Assembly (NCBI RefSeq): GCF_003129905.1
Contig: NZ_QFFM01000001.1
Coordinates: 124,001 to 188,000, forward strand
Direction of reading: 5' to 3'
Source of the DNA: Bifidobacterium callitrichidarum
GTDB lineage: Bacteria > Actinomycetota > Actinomycetes > Actinomycetales > Bifidobacteriaceae
Length of the DNA: 64,000 bases
A program made the position numbers and the translations under genes. Positions 42,633 to 53,546 of this stretch are shown piece after piece. Position 1 is the stretch's first letter; each line of letters starts with the position of its first letter. The notes under the pieces are model-generated. The model was not told the DNA's origin. It saw only the letters and a list, made by a program, of their open reading frames with translations, and did no database searches.

Positions 42633-43215
42633 GGACCATCTCGGCTCTACTGTTGCCTTGCGTATTGCCTGTAAAACGGCTCTTCATGACAAGGTCCCGG
42701 CGGGAGCCGCATTTGCGTGTCGGCGCGTCCCCGTTCCGTCAACGGTTTTCCGGGAATTCCCAGTCGGTCGACACCGTGCGGTCAGCATGGAGTCATAGGC
42801 TGTGGCACGGCGAAAACCGACGACCCGACCACCAAACCAGCGCCAAGGAGCGGCATGATGCAGCGAATGAACCAGCCCGGGGAACGCAAATCCGCACGGC
42901 GCCGGTCAGCATGGCGTGCCCGCCATGGATCGGGGCGTGACGCGGGGGAGGAGCATGGCCGCACCCTGCCGTTGTGGCGCGAGAGCATGCGCGCCCCTCG
43001 CCCAATGGCTTGACGGCATCGGCGTGACCACGGACGTGACGGCCGGCGAGTACCTGGATGTCCGCCATCGACATGGCGCGCATGTGGGCCCAGCAGCTCA
43101 CCGAACTCATCACCCTCCTGGACCAGATCCACGGTTCCGTGATGACCGCCTGACACGTACGGACATCCCGTGCATATCCAGCAATCATTCAGGCTGCGTC
43201 CTTAGGCTGGGCCTC
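42633..43215. other. Gene-poor segment with a possible coding remnant
   Basis: No intact gene is supported here. At 43058-43153 a frame reads MSAIDMARMWAQQLTELITL and ends in HGSVMTA plus stop; it looks like the helical C-terminus of a protein, but the upstream part is broken in all frames. Frames that span the region are Arg/Pro-rich and repeat-derived. The htpX promoter lies at the right edge (TTAGGCT 43202-43208). Confidence 0.4.
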
Positions 43216-44160
43216 ATGGATGCCAAAGTACGGGTGCATGGCCATTTCAACGGCCTGAAGACGACGCTGCTGTTCGCCCTGATGTGGGCCGTCATCATGC
43301 TGATCTGGTGGGCCACCGGCGGCACCCGGCAGACGCTCGGCATCTACATCGTCATCGGCCTGGCCACCACGTTCTTCTCCTACTGGTTCTCCGACAAACT
43401 CGCCATCGCCTCCATGGGCGCGCGCGAGGTCTCCGAGGCCGAGGCCCCCGAGATCTACCAGATCGTGCGCGAGCTGAGCGCCAAGGCCGGCAAGCCGATG
43501 CCTCGCATCTACATCGCCCCCACCATGAGTCCCAATGCCTTCGCCACCGGCCGCAACGAACGCCACGCCGCCGTGTGCTGCACCCAGGGCATCCTGCAGA
43601 TCCTCAACGCCCGCGAACTGCGCGGCGTGCTGGGCCACGAACTCATGCACGTCTACAATCACGACATCCTGACCTCCGCCATCGCCTCCGCCATGGCCAC
43701 CGTGATCACCTATCTCGGCTACTCGCTCATGTACATCGGCGGCGGCAATTCGCGCGACGACCGCGATGGCGGCTCCGGCGGTCTCGGCCTGGTCGGCGTG
43801 CTGCTGAGCGTGATCCTGGCGCCGATCGCCGCATCCCTCATCCAGATGGCCATCTCCCGCACCCGCGAATACGACGCCGACGAGGACGGCAGCCTCCTGA
43901 CCGGCGACCCCGAGGCCCTCGCCTCCGCGCTCAACAAGATCTCCTACGGCGCCCAGACCACGCCGATGCGCAAGACCGCCGGCACCCAGTCCGTCTCCGC
44001 CATGATGATCGCCAACCCGTTCTCCGCGGCCGGGTTCTCCAAGCTCTTCTCCACCCATCCGCCGACCGACCAGCGCATCGCCCGCCTCATGGAAATGGCG
44101 CGGGAGATGAACGGCACGCCGGTTTCCGCGCCCACGTACTCCACCCGCGTGCTGCGGTAG
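43216..44160 (+). CDS. htpX: HtpX-like membrane zinc metalloprotease
   Basis: 314 residues from ATG 43216, about 7 bases after a TAGGCT -10-like box, so probably leaderless. Four hydrophobic segments: two at the N-terminus (TLLFALMWAVIMLIWW, GIYIVIGLATTFFSYWF) and two after the active site. The zinc site is GVLGHELMHVYNHD (HExxH), with the third ligand in REYDADEDG. SPNAFATGRNERHAAVC is a typical family motif. HtpX degrades misfolded membrane proteins. Confidence 0.95.
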   Translation: MDAKVRVHGHFNGLKTTLLFALMWAVIMLIWWATGGTRQTLGIYIVIGLATTFFSYWFSDKLAIASMGAREVSEAEAPEIYQIVRELSAKAGKPMPRIYIAPTMSPNAFATGRNERHAAVCCTQGILQILNARELRGVLGHELMHVYNHDILTSAIASAMATVITYLGYSLMYIGGGNSRDDRDGGSGGLGLVGVLLSVILAPIAASLIQMAISRTREYDADEDGSLLTGDPEALASALNKISYGAQTTPMRKTAGTQSVSAMMIANPFSAAGFSKLFSTHPPTDQRIARLMEMAREMNGTPVSAPTYSTRVLR

Positions 44161-44224
44161 CGTCACACGGCGTGATACGATAGCTGTTCGTGACGTTGCG
44201 GCCCCGACCGCAGCCGACCGATTC

Positions 44225-44298
44225 GCGGACATAGTTCATCGGTAGAATGAAAGCTTCCCAAGCTTTAGAGGCGGGTTCGACTCCCGTTGTCCGCTCCA
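44225..44298 (+). tRNA. tRNA-Gly (anticodon CCC)
   Basis: Seventy-four bases with encoded CCA. Acceptor GCGGACA pairs with TGTCCGC. The anticodon loop TTCCCAA carries CCC between AAGC-type stem arms. The T-arm is CGGGTTCGACTCCCG. It lies just downstream of htpX and before the EamA gene. Confidence 0.96.
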
Positions 44299-44327
44299 TT
44301 CTCATCCTGCGCGTATCGTGATGCGCG

Positions 44328-45311
44328 ATGTGTACTTCCAAAACCTCCGAACGCCCCGCGGACGTCACCGAACCAGGCGTCGCCGAATCAGGCGAAACCG
44401 CGACCGGCAGGCCCACCCCCAGCTTCGAACGCACGCCGCGGGACATCCTCGTCGGTGGCGGGCTCGCGCTTGCCGGCGGCGTGCTGTGGGGCGTCAACGC
44501 CACCGTTTCCAAAATCCTCATGGGCTCCTACCATGCGGACCCGCTGTGGATCGCGTGCGTGCGTGAACTGCTCGCCGGCGTGATCTTCCTGGTCTGCTCG
44601 GGCCTGTTCACGCCGGACAAGCTCATGGGTGCGCTCAAGGACCGCGGCTCGTACCCCAGATTGCTGGTCTGCGCCGTCACCTGCGTGCTCATGGTGCAGG
44701 TCTCCTACCTCAAGGCCATCGACTGGACCAATTCGGGCACCGCCACCGTGCTGCAGACGCTCAACCTGCTGGTGGTGCTGGCGTTCGTGTGCGTCATGGG
44801 GCGCAGGCTTCCCGGCAAACGGGAGAGCGTGGGTGTGGCGCTCGCGTTCGTGGGCACCGTGCTCATTGCCACCGGCGGCGACCTGACCCAGCTCAGCCTG
44901 CCGTTGCCGGGCCTCCTGTGGGGCCTCGCGGACGCGGTGGGTACCTCGATGATGACCATCCTTCCCATCGCGCTGATGGCCAGATGGGGCAACTTCACCG
45001 TCAACGGCATCATGTTCATGATCTCCGGCATCCTGCTGCTGCCGTTCGTCAGGCCATGGGCCACCGCGCCCGCACTGGACTGGGTCGGCGTGGCGTTGAT
45101 GGCATTCACGGTGATCGGCGGCACGTTCGGCGCCTTCTGGCTGTTCCTGGCCGGCACGCAGAAGTGCGGGGCCATGCGCGCCACCATGCTCGGCACCAGC
45201 GAACCGGTGACCGCCACCATCTCCGGCGTGCTGTTCGCGGGGGCCGTGTTCACGCCCACCGACCTGGCGGGCTTCGCCATGATCATCCTCATGGTGTTCC
45301 TGGTACGGTGA
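44328..45311 (+). CDS. DMT-superfamily transporter (EamA)
   Basis: 327 residues. A polar N-terminus (about 35 residues) is followed by ten membrane helices in two EamA repeats (GGGLALAGGVLWGVNATVSK; PLPGLLWGLADAVGTSMMTI). KAIDWTNSGTATVLQTLNLL and GTQKCGAMRATMLGTSEPVT are typical of RhaT/EamA-type permeases. Substrate unknown. TATCGT at 44314-44319 and the absence of a Shine-Dalgarno before ATG 44328 suggest a leaderless message. Confidence 0.87.
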   Translation: MCTSKTSERPADVTEPGVAESGETATGRPTPSFERTPRDILVGGGLALAGGVLWGVNATVSKILMGSYHADPLWIACVRELLAGVIFLVCSGLFTPDKLMGALKDRGSYPRLLVCAVTCVLMVQVSYLKAIDWTNSGTATVLQTLNLLVVLAFVCVMGRRLPGKRESVGVALAFVGTVLIATGGDLTQLSLPLPGLLWGLADAVGTSMMTILPIALMARWGNFTVNGIMFMISGILLLPFVRPWATAPALDWVGVALMAFTVIGGTFGAFWLFLAGTQKCGAMRATMLGTSEPVTATISGVLFAGAVFTPTDLAGFAMIILMVFLVR

Positions 45312-45407
45312 ACCCGCGGTGATTTTACGGTAACGGGTGAGCTAGGTCACGTCCGTACCGGCCCGTCCGGCCCGGCCAGCGGGCATGCCCCGAGCGATAA
45401 TGAAGCC

Positions 45408-46475
<1,068 letters not shown>

Positions 46476-46522
46476 CGGCGGGCCGCGCAGGGGGCTTCCA
46501 CGCTCCCTCGATTCGGCTTCAC

Positions 46523-46565
46523 ATGCCTCGGCGGCTTCCTGCTCCATGGGAGGCCGCCGAGGCAT
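46523..46565 (+). terminator. Terminator hairpin after fba
   Basis: ATGCCTCGGCGGC pairs perfectly with GCCGCCGAGGCAT (13 bp). The loop contains further pairing (TTCC/GGGA). No long T-run follows. Confidence 0.82.
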
Positions 46566-46664
46566 ATCCATATGGGCCCGGCTCCGGTGAGATGAGGCCT
46601 TCCGCGGGTAGAGGGTTTACGGTACTCTTATCCCCGGCGGAATCGTACTAGCGGGGAGGCTATC

Positions 46665-47951
46665 ATGCCTGGAATTGTTCTTATCGGCGCTCAGTGGGGC
46701 GATGAAGGTAAAGGCAAGGCGACCGATCTGATCGGCACCAAGGTCGATTACGTGGCCCGCTTCAACGGCGGCAACAACGCCGGCCACAGCGTGGTCGTGG
46801 GCAACGAATCGTACGCCCTGCACCTGCTGCCCTCCGGCATCATCAACCCGCATCTGACCCCCGTGATCGGCAACGGCGTGGTGGTCGATCCCGAAGTGCT
46901 CTTCCAGGAGATCGACGGCCTCGAGGCCCGCGGCATCGACTGCTCCCACCTGCTGGTGAGCGAGGCCGCGCACATCATCGCGCCCTACCACCGCACGCTG
47001 GACAAGGTCACCGAGCGATTCCTCGGCAAGCACAAGATCGGCACCACCGGCCGCGGCATCGGCCCGGCCTACGCCGACAAGATCAACCGCGTGGGCATCC
47101 GCGTGCACGACCTGTTCAACGAGCAGCACCTGCACGACAAGGTCGAGGCCAGCCTTCACCAGAAGAACCAGATGCTCGTCAAGCTGTACAACCGTCGCCC
47201 CATCGACGTGGACCAGACCACCGAGGAGCTGCTCAAGCTCGGCGAACGTCTCAAGCCGTACGTGGCCAACACCGGCCTGATTCTCAACAAGGCGCTGGAC
47301 GAGGGCAAGACCGTCCTGTTCGAGGGCGCCCAGGCCACCATGCTCGACGTGGACCACGGCACCTACCCGTTCGTCACCTCCTCCAACCCGACCGCCGGCG
47401 GCGCCTGCACCGGCACCGGCGTGGGACCCACCAAGATCACCCGCGTGATCGGCGTCTCCAAGGCGTACGTGACCCGCGTGGGCGAGGGCCCGTTCCCCAC
47501 CGAGCTGTTCGACGAATCCGGCGAGTGGCTGCGCACCCAGGGCCACGAGTTCGGCGTGACCACCGGTCGTCCGCGTCGCTGCGGCTGGTTCGACGCCGTC
47601 GTGAACCGCTACGCCTCCCAGGTCAACGGCCTGACGGACATCGTGCTCACCAAGCTCGACGTGCTCACCGGCCTTGACGAGATCCCGATTTGCGTGGCCT
47701 ACGACGTGGACGGCGAGCGTTACGACGACATGCCCACCGACCAGGCCGCCTTCTCCGCCGCCAAGCCGATTTACGAGACCATGCCCGGCTGGAGCGAGGA
47801 CATCTCCAACTGCCACAGCTTCGATGAGCTGCCGGCCACCTGCCAGGCGTACGTCAAGCGTCTGGAGGAGCTCAGCAACTGCCGTATCTCCGCCATCGGC
47901 ACCGGTCCGCAGCGCGACCACATCATCTCCGTCCACTCGCTGATCGACTGA
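46665..47951 (+). CDS. purA: Adenylosuccinate synthetase
   Basis: 428 residues, the family's usual length. N-terminal P-loop-like [15 protein letters not shown], then [58 protein letters not shown] and [12 protein letters not shown]. It converts IMP and aspartate to adenylosuccinate with GTP, the first step to AMP. GGGGAGG lies 5 bases before ATG 46665. Flanked by fba and the crcB pair; no further purine gene nearby. Confidence 0.98.
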   Translation: MPGIVLIGAQWGDEGKGKATDLIGTKVDYVARFNGGNNAGHSVVVGNESYALHLLPSGIINPHLTPVIGNGVVVDPEVLFQEIDGLEARGIDCSHLLVSEAAHIIAPYHRTLDKVTERFLGKHKIGTTGRGIGPAYADKINRVGIRVHDLFNEQHLHDKVEASLHQKNQMLVKLYNRRPIDVDQTTEELLKLGERLKPYVANTGLILNKALDEGKTVLFEGAQATMLDVDHGTYPFVTSSNPTAGGACTGTGVGPTKITRVIGVSKAYVTRVGEGPFPTELFDESGEWLRTQGHEFGVTTGRPRRCGWFDAVVNRYASQVNGLTDIVLTKLDVLTGLDEIPICVAYDVDGERYDDMPTDQAAFSAAKPIYETMPGWSEDISNCHSFDELPATCQAYVKRLEELSNCRISAIGTGPQRDHIISVHSLID

Positions 47952-48000
47952 TCCGATCGGTTCGATTCGTCCGAGCCGACTGATTCGACTGATTCGTCAG

Positions 48001-48864
48001 ATGATGGATACTCAAGAGCCTTCGGCCAGCACCCAGGAGATCTCCACGGCCCAGGTGCGTGCCCAATCCATGCCCGAACCGCAGGGCGCGGCCGCCGCGG
48101 CCAAACCGCCGCAGATTCCACTCGCGCCCATCAAGCGCGTCCAGGCCCGGTTCAACCCGCTGGCCGACGGCATGCTGTATCTGGTGGTGTTCCTCGGTGG
48201 CACGTTGGGCACCGCCATGCGGTACGGCCTGAGCTTCATCCTGCCCGCCACCGCCGGGACCGAAGGATTCTGGCATGCCTTCCATGTGCCCACGTTCACG
48301 GCGAACATGGCGGCCTGCTTCATCTTCGCGTGCCTGACCTCCTACCTGTCGCAGGCGGCATGGATCCGCAAGCGCGTGCGCGAGCTCACCTCGCGCGGCA
48401 TCGGCATGGGCATGTGCGGCGGCTTCTCCACGCTCTCGGCGCTGGCCATCGAGGAACTCACCACGATGCAGGCCAGTCTCATCGCCGGGGCCGTGTTCTA
48501 TCTGCTCGTGAGCTTCCTGATGGGCCTGATCGTGGCGTATCTCGGCGCCCGGCTGGGCCTCGCGCTGGCCGCCCGCAAAACCGCCAAGGCCGCCATCGTC
48601 GCGGTCCGTCAGCAGCAGCCGGAGACCTGGCGTCATGTGACGGCGGGGGAGACGGTGGCCATGCCCGAGACCCGCGGCGACGATGCCGTCGCGGCCGGGG
48701 TCGGTATGACCGGTGCGTCCGGCATGTCCGGCAACGGTTCGGCATCGCTTGCAGGCGACGTCTCCGGACACATCGCCCATATCAACCCACCCTCCTACGA
48801 GCCCGCGCCCATCACCGATGAGATTCCGCTGACCGGCGACCCGACTACCGGGGAGGCCCACTGA
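48001..48864 (+). CDS. crcB: CrcB/Fluc fluoride channel subunit with long tails
   Basis: 287 residues, more than twice the usual ~125. The core (about 58-200) has GTLGTAMRYGLSF, TANMAACFIFACL, and the hallmark GMCGGFSTLSALAIEE with four membrane helices. A disordered Pro/Ala/Gln-rich N-tail and an 85-residue cytosolic C-tail are unusual. Fluc channels export fluoride as antiparallel dimers; the next gene encodes a second subunit, so a heterodimer is likely. The stop overlaps the next start (TGATG). No fluoride riboswitch fits in the 49-base gap to purA. Confidence 0.93.
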   Translation: MMDTQEPSASTQEISTAQVRAQSMPEPQGAAAAAKPPQIPLAPIKRVQARFNPLADGMLYLVVFLGGTLGTAMRYGLSFILPATAGTEGFWHAFHVPTFTANMAACFIFACLTSYLSQAAWIRKRVRELTSRGIGMGMCGGFSTLSALAIEELTTMQASLIAGAVFYLLVSFLMGLIVAYLGARLGLALAARKTAKAAIVAVRQQQPETWRHVTAGETVAMPETRGDDAVAAGVGMTGASGMSGNGSASLAGDVSGHIAHINPPSYEPAPITDEIPLTGDPTTGEAH

Positions 48865-49235
48865 TGCTGTTCCTGTTCGTGTGCATGTGCGGCGGCCTCG
48901 GTGCGGTTGCGCGATTCGTGCTCAACACCTCCATCCAGCGCTGGTGGAGCCGTCTGTTCCCGCTCTCCACGTTCGTGATCAACGTGATCGCCACGTTCTG
49001 CGCGGGCCTTGCGGCCGCCGCGTGGGCGCATCAGGTGGTGCCCGAATCGACGTATCTGCTGTTCGTGACCGGATTCCTCGGCGGCTTCTCCACGTTCTCC
49101 ACGGCCATCAACGAGATGGTCTCGCTGGCACGCAACAAGCATTTCGGCATGGCCGCGTTCTATCTGGCGGCCACCATCGTGGTGCCGGTCATCTGCGTAT
49201 CGCTCGGCTGGCTCGTCGGCTCCCTGGCGCACTGA
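48864..49235 (+). CDS. crcB: CrcB/Fluc fluoride channel subunit, standard length
   Basis: 123 residues. GGLGAVARFVLNTSIQRW, FVINVIATFCAGL, GFLGGFSTFSTAINE and a last helix TIVVPVICVSLGWLVG cover the four-helix Fluc fold. It overlaps the longer crcB by one base (TGATG) and is co-translated. Paired CrcB genes usually encode two halves of a fixed-orientation heterodimer. Confidence 0.95.
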   Translation: MLFLFVCMCGGLGAVARFVLNTSIQRWWSRLFPLSTFVINVIATFCAGLAAAAWAHQVVPESTYLLFVTGFLGGFSTFSTAINEMVSLARNKHFGMAAFYLAATIVVPVICVSLGWLVGSLAH

Positions 49236-49361
49236 CCTCGCAGTCCATGGTTATTTCCTTGTAACGAACCGGCAGGCCGGTAACGCAAGGGAAACTTGGG
49301 CGCAACCGTGCGCGCTGATTGTCCTCCTAGGTTGAAAACCAAATCCAGAGAGGACAGTTAT

Positions 49362-50798
49362 ATGACAGCCGTACATATTTCCATACGGCGTCATCGACTG
49401 GGATTGTTGCTGTTCACCACAGTTTTCGCCCTATTGATGGCGCTGAGCATCGCCACCCCCGGCCGCGCGCTTGCGGCCGAAGCCGTGCCCACGTGCAACC
49501 CGACCGCCACGAACGGATGCGTCAACGGCATCCTGCAGGACGCGGACAAGAAACCCATCGCCAACGTGACGCTGAAGCTTTCCGGCAAGGAGGAGGCCAC
49601 CGCCACCACCGACGCCGAAGGCAAATGGGCGTTCTCCGTGACCGCGGACGGCGAATACACCGTGACCATGGACGAATCGGTGGCCAAGGAGCACGGGCTC
49701 AAAGCCGCCACCGCCACGGTCGAGATCGAGAAGAACAGCTTCGACAAGGCACGTCAGGTGGTCCGTTTCGACAAGCCCGTGGCCGCCTCCGCGAACGGTT
49801 CCGGCTCGGGCGCGGCTGGCTCCGACTCCACCGCCGGCACACAATCCGGTTCTTCCGGGTCCTCCGGCTCGTCCGACGCGGCCCAGACCACCAACGGTTC
49901 GGCCGCCACCGCCAACATCGGCAAGCGCGTCTGGCAGCAGCTGTTCTCCGGCATCATCTTCGGCCTCATGCTGGGCCTGATGAGCGTAGGCATGAACCTC
50001 GTCTACGGCACCACCGGCCTGAGCTCCTTCTCCCACGGCGAGCAGGTCAGCCTCGGCGGCCTGATGGCGTACGTGGGCACGCAGGTGTTGCACTGGCCGC
50101 TGATTCCGGCCGCCATCTTCGCGGTGGCGATCGGTGCGCTCACCGGCTGGATCCAGAACGAACTCGTCTGGGCTCCGCTGCGCCGCAAGCGCGTGGGCAC
50201 CATGCAACAGATGATCGTGACCATCGGCCTGTCCATGGCGCTGCAATACCTCTTCCAGTTCTTTTTCGGCGGTGACATCAAGGGCATCACCAAATCCGTG
50301 CCGGCCAGTTTCGTCATCGGCCCGGTCACCACGGACGCGCCCACGCTGATCTCCGCGGCCATCGCCATCATCGTGATCGTGGGCGTGACACTGTTCCTCT
50401 ACCGGACCCGACTTGGCCGTGCCACGCGCGCCGTCTCCGACAACGCCGCGCTGGCCTCCGCCTCCGGTATCAACGTCGAACAGGTGGTGCGCATCGTATG
50501 GATCCTGTCCTGCGGCATGGCGGCCCTGTCCGGCGTGCTGCTGGGCATCTACCTCAATGGCATCTCATGGAACACCGGCGCCACCCTGCTGCTGCTCATG
50601 TTCGCGGCGGTCACCCTCGGCGGCCTGGGCACCGCGAACGGCGCCCTCGTGGGTTCCCTGATCATCGGCATCGTGGCGGATATGAGCTCGCTCGTCATCC
50701 CCAACGACATGCGCTACGCCAGTGCTCTGGCGATTCTCATCATCGTCCTGCTGGTTCGTCCGCAGGGCCTCTTCGGCAAGCAGCAAAGGGTGGGCTGA
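49362..50798 (+). CDS. livH: LivH-type branched-chain amino acid permease with N-terminal secreted domain
   Basis: 478 residues from ATG 49362 (GAGAGGA upstream). The first ~45 residues are a signal sequence (GLLLFTTVFALLMALSIATP with an ALA site). A carboxypeptidase-regulatory/Cna-B-like beta-sandwich follows: GILQDADKKPIANVTLKLSG, TTDAEGKWAFSV, DGEYTVTM. A Ser/Gly linker (about 150-180) comes next, then a LivH permease of about 290 residues (MLGLMSVGMNLVYGTTGLSS; LGTANGALVGSLIIGIV). LivH normally begins at the membrane part, so the extracellular domain is an addition. First gene of livHMGF. Confidence 0.92.
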   Translation: MTAVHISIRRHRLGLLLFTTVFALLMALSIATPGRALAAEAVPTCNPTATNGCVNGILQDADKKPIANVTLKLSGKEEATATTDAEGKWAFSVTADGEYTVTMDESVAKEHGLKAATATVEIEKNSFDKARQVVRFDKPVAASANGSGSGAAGSDSTAGTQSGSSGSSGSSDAAQTTNGSAATANIGKRVWQQLFSGIIFGLMLGLMSVGMNLVYGTTGLSSFSHGEQVSLGGLMAYVGTQVLHWPLIPAAIFAVAIGALTGWIQNELVWAPLRRKRVGTMQQMIVTIGLSMALQYLFQFFFGGDIKGITKSVPASFVIGPVTTDAPTLISAAIAIIVIVGVTLFLYRTRLGRATRAVSDNAALASASGINVEQVVRIVWILSCGMAALSGVLLGIYLNGISWNTGATLLLLMFAAVTLGGLGTANGALVGSLIIGIVADMSSLVIPNDMRYASALAILIIVLLVRPQGLFGKQQRVG

Positions 50799-50801
50799 GC
50801 C

Positions 50802-51785
50802 ATGGATTTCCTTACTATCATCTCCAACACACTGGGCGAACTCATCGCCCCGACCACGGCGGCATACGTGCTGGCCGCCATCGGCCTGAACATTCACTTC
50901 GGCATGACGGGACTCATGAACATGGGACAGGCCGGCTTCATGCTGCTGGGCGCATACGGGTTCGCCATCACCCAGTCCATGGGTGCGAACCTGTTCGCCT
51001 CCGTGTGCGCGGCCGTGGCGCTCGCCGTGATTTACGCGCTGCTGCTGGGCATCCCGACCTTGAAACTCGGCCCCGACTACCTGGCCATGGTCACGCTGGC
51101 CGCCGCCGAAATCATCCGCATCATCGGCCGCTCCACGGCCATGACCAAGATCACCGGCGGTTCGGCCGGCATCTCCCCGCAGGACTTCACCACCCAGTTT
51201 GAGGGCACGTCCCCGCTGCCCAACGGCTCCACCACCTTCCTGCTGTGGACGTACAACAACAACATCGCGAACTCGTGGTGGCTGCGACTGGTGGCCTGGG
51301 TGCTCGTGGCCATCGCCGCACTGCTGTGCTGGCGCTGGTTCCACTCGCCGTGGGGTCGCGTGCTCAAGGGCATCCGCGAGGACGAGAACGCCATCCGATC
51401 GCTCGGCAAGAACGTGACCACATACAAGATGCAGGCCCTGATCCTTGGCGGCATCTTCGGCGCGTTCGGCGGCATCATCTTCGTGCTGCCGCGCTCCGTA
51501 CAACCCGATTCGCTGGGCCGCGCGGTCACGTTCTACACCTGGACCATCCTGCTGCTGGGCGGCGCGGCCACCATCTTCGGGCCGATTCTGGGATCCTGCC
51601 TGCTGTGGGTGCTGCTGACGTTCGTCAAGGAGGTCATGCGAGGTGCCATCCCGGACACACTCATCTCCTCCAACCAGGTCGAATCGCTCGGCTGGGTGAT
51701 CGTGGGCGTGGCGCTCATGTGCCTGGTGATATTCAGACCGCAGGGCCTCCTGGGAGACCGAAAGGAGCTGGCGTTCAATGCCTGA
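50802..51785 (+). CDS. livM: LivM-type branched-chain amino acid permease
   Basis: 327 residues, about nine membrane helices. NIHFGMTGLMNMGQAGFMLL and YLAMVTLAAAEIIRIIGRS are typical of LivM, and WGRVLKGIREDENAIRSLGK is the EAA loop facing the ATPases. It starts 3 bases after livH and overlaps livG by 8 bases, so translation is coupled. It forms the channel with LivH. Confidence 0.95.
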   Translation: MDFLTIISNTLGELIAPTTAAYVLAAIGLNIHFGMTGLMNMGQAGFMLLGAYGFAITQSMGANLFASVCAAVALAVIYALLLGIPTLKLGPDYLAMVTLAAAEIIRIIGRSTAMTKITGGSAGISPQDFTTQFEGTSPLPNGSTTFLLWTYNNNIANSWWLRLVAWVLVAIAALLCWRWFHSPWGRVLKGIREDENAIRSLGKNVTTYKMQALILGGIFGAFGGIIFVLPRSVQPDSLGRAVTFYTWTILLLGGAATIFGPILGSCLLWVLLTFVKEVMRGAIPDTLISSNQVESLGWVIVGVALMCLVIFRPQGLLGDRKELAFNA

Positions 51786-52737
51786 ATCAAAGCCATTCCA
51801 AGACCTCGCCAAGTGGGCCACCAAGGCCCCCGAAGGCGAGACGCTGATCTCCACCGCCTACCGCGACAAGGTCTCCGCGGACCTCGAATTCGTGGAGCAC
51901 ACGCCCGGCGTGCACAAGCCGGACCCCATCCTCGTGGCCAACAACGTGACCCGCAAGTTCGGCGGCATGACCGCCGTGGACGTCAAGCACTTCGAGATCG
52001 AACGCCACGGCATCACCGCGCTCATCGGCCCGAACGGTGCCGGCAAGACCACGTTCTTCAACCTGATGACCGGCTTCGATACCCCGAACACCGGCGAATG
52101 GCGCTTCGACGGGCACGACATGGCCCACGTGCAACCCGAAAAGGTGGCGCGCATGGGCATGGTCCGCACTTTCCAGCTCACCAAGGTGATGAGCCGGCTG
52201 ACCGTACTCGACAACATGCTCCTGGGCGCCCCCGTGCAGCCCGGCGAAGGCATGTTCCGCTCGCTCATCCCCGGCCTGTGGAGGAAGCAGGAGAAGGCGA
52301 ACACCGAGAAGGCCGAGGCGCTGCTCGAACGCTTCCTGCTCATCAAGAAGAAGGACGATTTCGCCGGCTCGCTCTCCGGCGGCCAGCGCAAGTTGCTCGA
52401 AATGGCCCGTGCGCTGATGAGTGACCCGCAGCTGGTCATGCTCGATGAGCCGATGGCCGGCGTGAACCCGGCGCTGAAGCAGTCGCTGCTCGAACACATC
52501 ATGTCGCTGCGCGAGGAAGGCACCACGGTGCTGTTCGTGGAGCACGACATCAACATGGTCCGCCACATCGCCGACTGGGTCACCGTGATGGCCGAAGGCC
52601 GGATCGTGGCCGAGGGCCAGCCCAAGTCCGTGATGGAGGATCCGGCCGTGATCGACGCCTACCTCGGCGCCAACGCCAACATCGATCTGGGCGACGATTC
52701 CGTCCTGGACCTCAAGGAAAGCGAGGAACAGCGATGA
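51778..52737 (+). CDS. livG: LivG-type ABC transporter ATPase
   Basis: 319 residues. A nonstandard N-terminal extension (about 45 residues: LISTAYRDKVSADLEFVEHT) precedes the ATPase core. Walker A LIGPNGAGKTTFFNL, signature SLSGGQRKLLEMARAL, Walker B LVMLDEPMAGVNPAL, switch His in LFVEHDINMV. LivG energises the LivH/LivM channel together with LivF. It overlaps livF by 4 bases (ATGA). Confidence 0.97.
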   Translation: MPESKPFQDLAKWATKAPEGETLISTAYRDKVSADLEFVEHTPGVHKPDPILVANNVTRKFGGMTAVDVKHFEIERHGITALIGPNGAGKTTFFNLMTGFDTPNTGEWRFDGHDMAHVQPEKVARMGMVRTFQLTKVMSRLTVLDNMLLGAPVQPGEGMFRSLIPGLWRKQEKANTEKAEALLERFLLIKKKDDFAGSLSGGQRKLLEMARALMSDPQLVMLDEPMAGVNPALKQSLLEHIMSLREEGTTVLFVEHDINMVRHIADWVTVMAEGRIVAEGQPKSVMEDPAVIDAYLGANANIDLGDDSVLDLKESEEQR

Positions 52738-53546
52738 TTGATACCGAAAACTTGCCCGCCACCGCCACCCGGCCGCGCGCCGAAATCCACGTGGGCGAGC
52801 CGGAAGGCGAACCCCTGCTGGACGCCGTGGACCTCGTGGCCGGCTACCTGCCCGGCGTGAACATCCTCAACGGCGCCTCGCTCACCCTGCACGAGGGCGA
52901 GATCGTGGGCATCATCGGCCCGAACGGCGCCGGCAAATCCACGCTGCTCAAATCCCTGTTCGGACTGGTCCATATCCACTCCGGCAAGCTCATCTTCAAA
53001 GGCAAGGACATCACCAACCTCAGGGCGGACAAGCTCGTCTCCCTCGGCGTGGGCTTCGTGCCGCAGACCGAGAACGTATTCCCCTCCCTGACCATCGCCG
53101 AGAACCTGCACATGGGCGCCTATCAGGCACCCAAGAAGTTCAATGAGCGGTTCGACTACGTCTGCTCCATCTTCCCCAAGCTGGAGACCCGCAAGGACCA
53201 GCTCGCCGGCTCGCTGTCCGGCGGCGAACGCCAGATGGTGGCCATGGCCCGCGCTTTGATGATGAACCCGTCCGTACTGCTCCTCGACGAGCCCTCTGCC
53301 GGACTTTCCCCGATGCTTCAGGACGAGACCTTCATCCGCGTGCGACAGGTCAACAAGGCCGGCGTCTCCGTGATCATCGTAGAGCAGAACGCTCGCCGCT
53401 GCCTGCAGATCTGCGACCGCGGCTACGTGCTTGACCAGGGCCGCAATGCCTACTCCGGCCGCGGTCGCGATCTGCTTGAGGATCCGAAGGTCATATCCCT
53501 CTACTTGGGCAACCTGGAAGAGGAAGTGGAAGAGGAAGGCCGGTGA
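52734..53546 (+). CDS. livF: LivF-type ABC transporter ATPase
   Basis: 270 residues. Walker A IIGPNGAGKSTLLKS, signature SLSGGERQMVAMARAL, Walker B VLLLDEPSAGLSPML, switch region VIIVEQNARRCL. The C-terminus is acidic (NLEEEVEEEGR). Directly after the stop comes a hairpin-rich 97-base segment and a second copy of the last codons ending in TAG instead of TGA (see 53534-53652). Confidence 0.97.
   Translation: MIDTENLPATATRPRAEIHVGEPEGEPLLDAVDLVAGYLPGVNILNGASLTLHEGEIVGIIGPNGAGKSTLLKSLFGLVHIHSGKLIFKGKDITNLRADKLVSLGVGFVPQTENVFPSLTIAENLHMGAYQAPKKFNERFDYVCSIFPKLETRKDQLAGSLSGGERQMVAMARALMMNPSVLLLDEPSAGLSPMLQDETFIRVRQVNKAGVSVIIVEQNARRCLQICDRGYVLDQGRNAYSGRGRDLLEDPKVISLYLGNLEEEVEEEGR

Noticed and set aside
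47952..48000. Fluoride riboswitch before crcB
   Set aside because: The gap is only 49 bases and contains simple GATTCG words, none of the conserved fluoride-aptamer elements.
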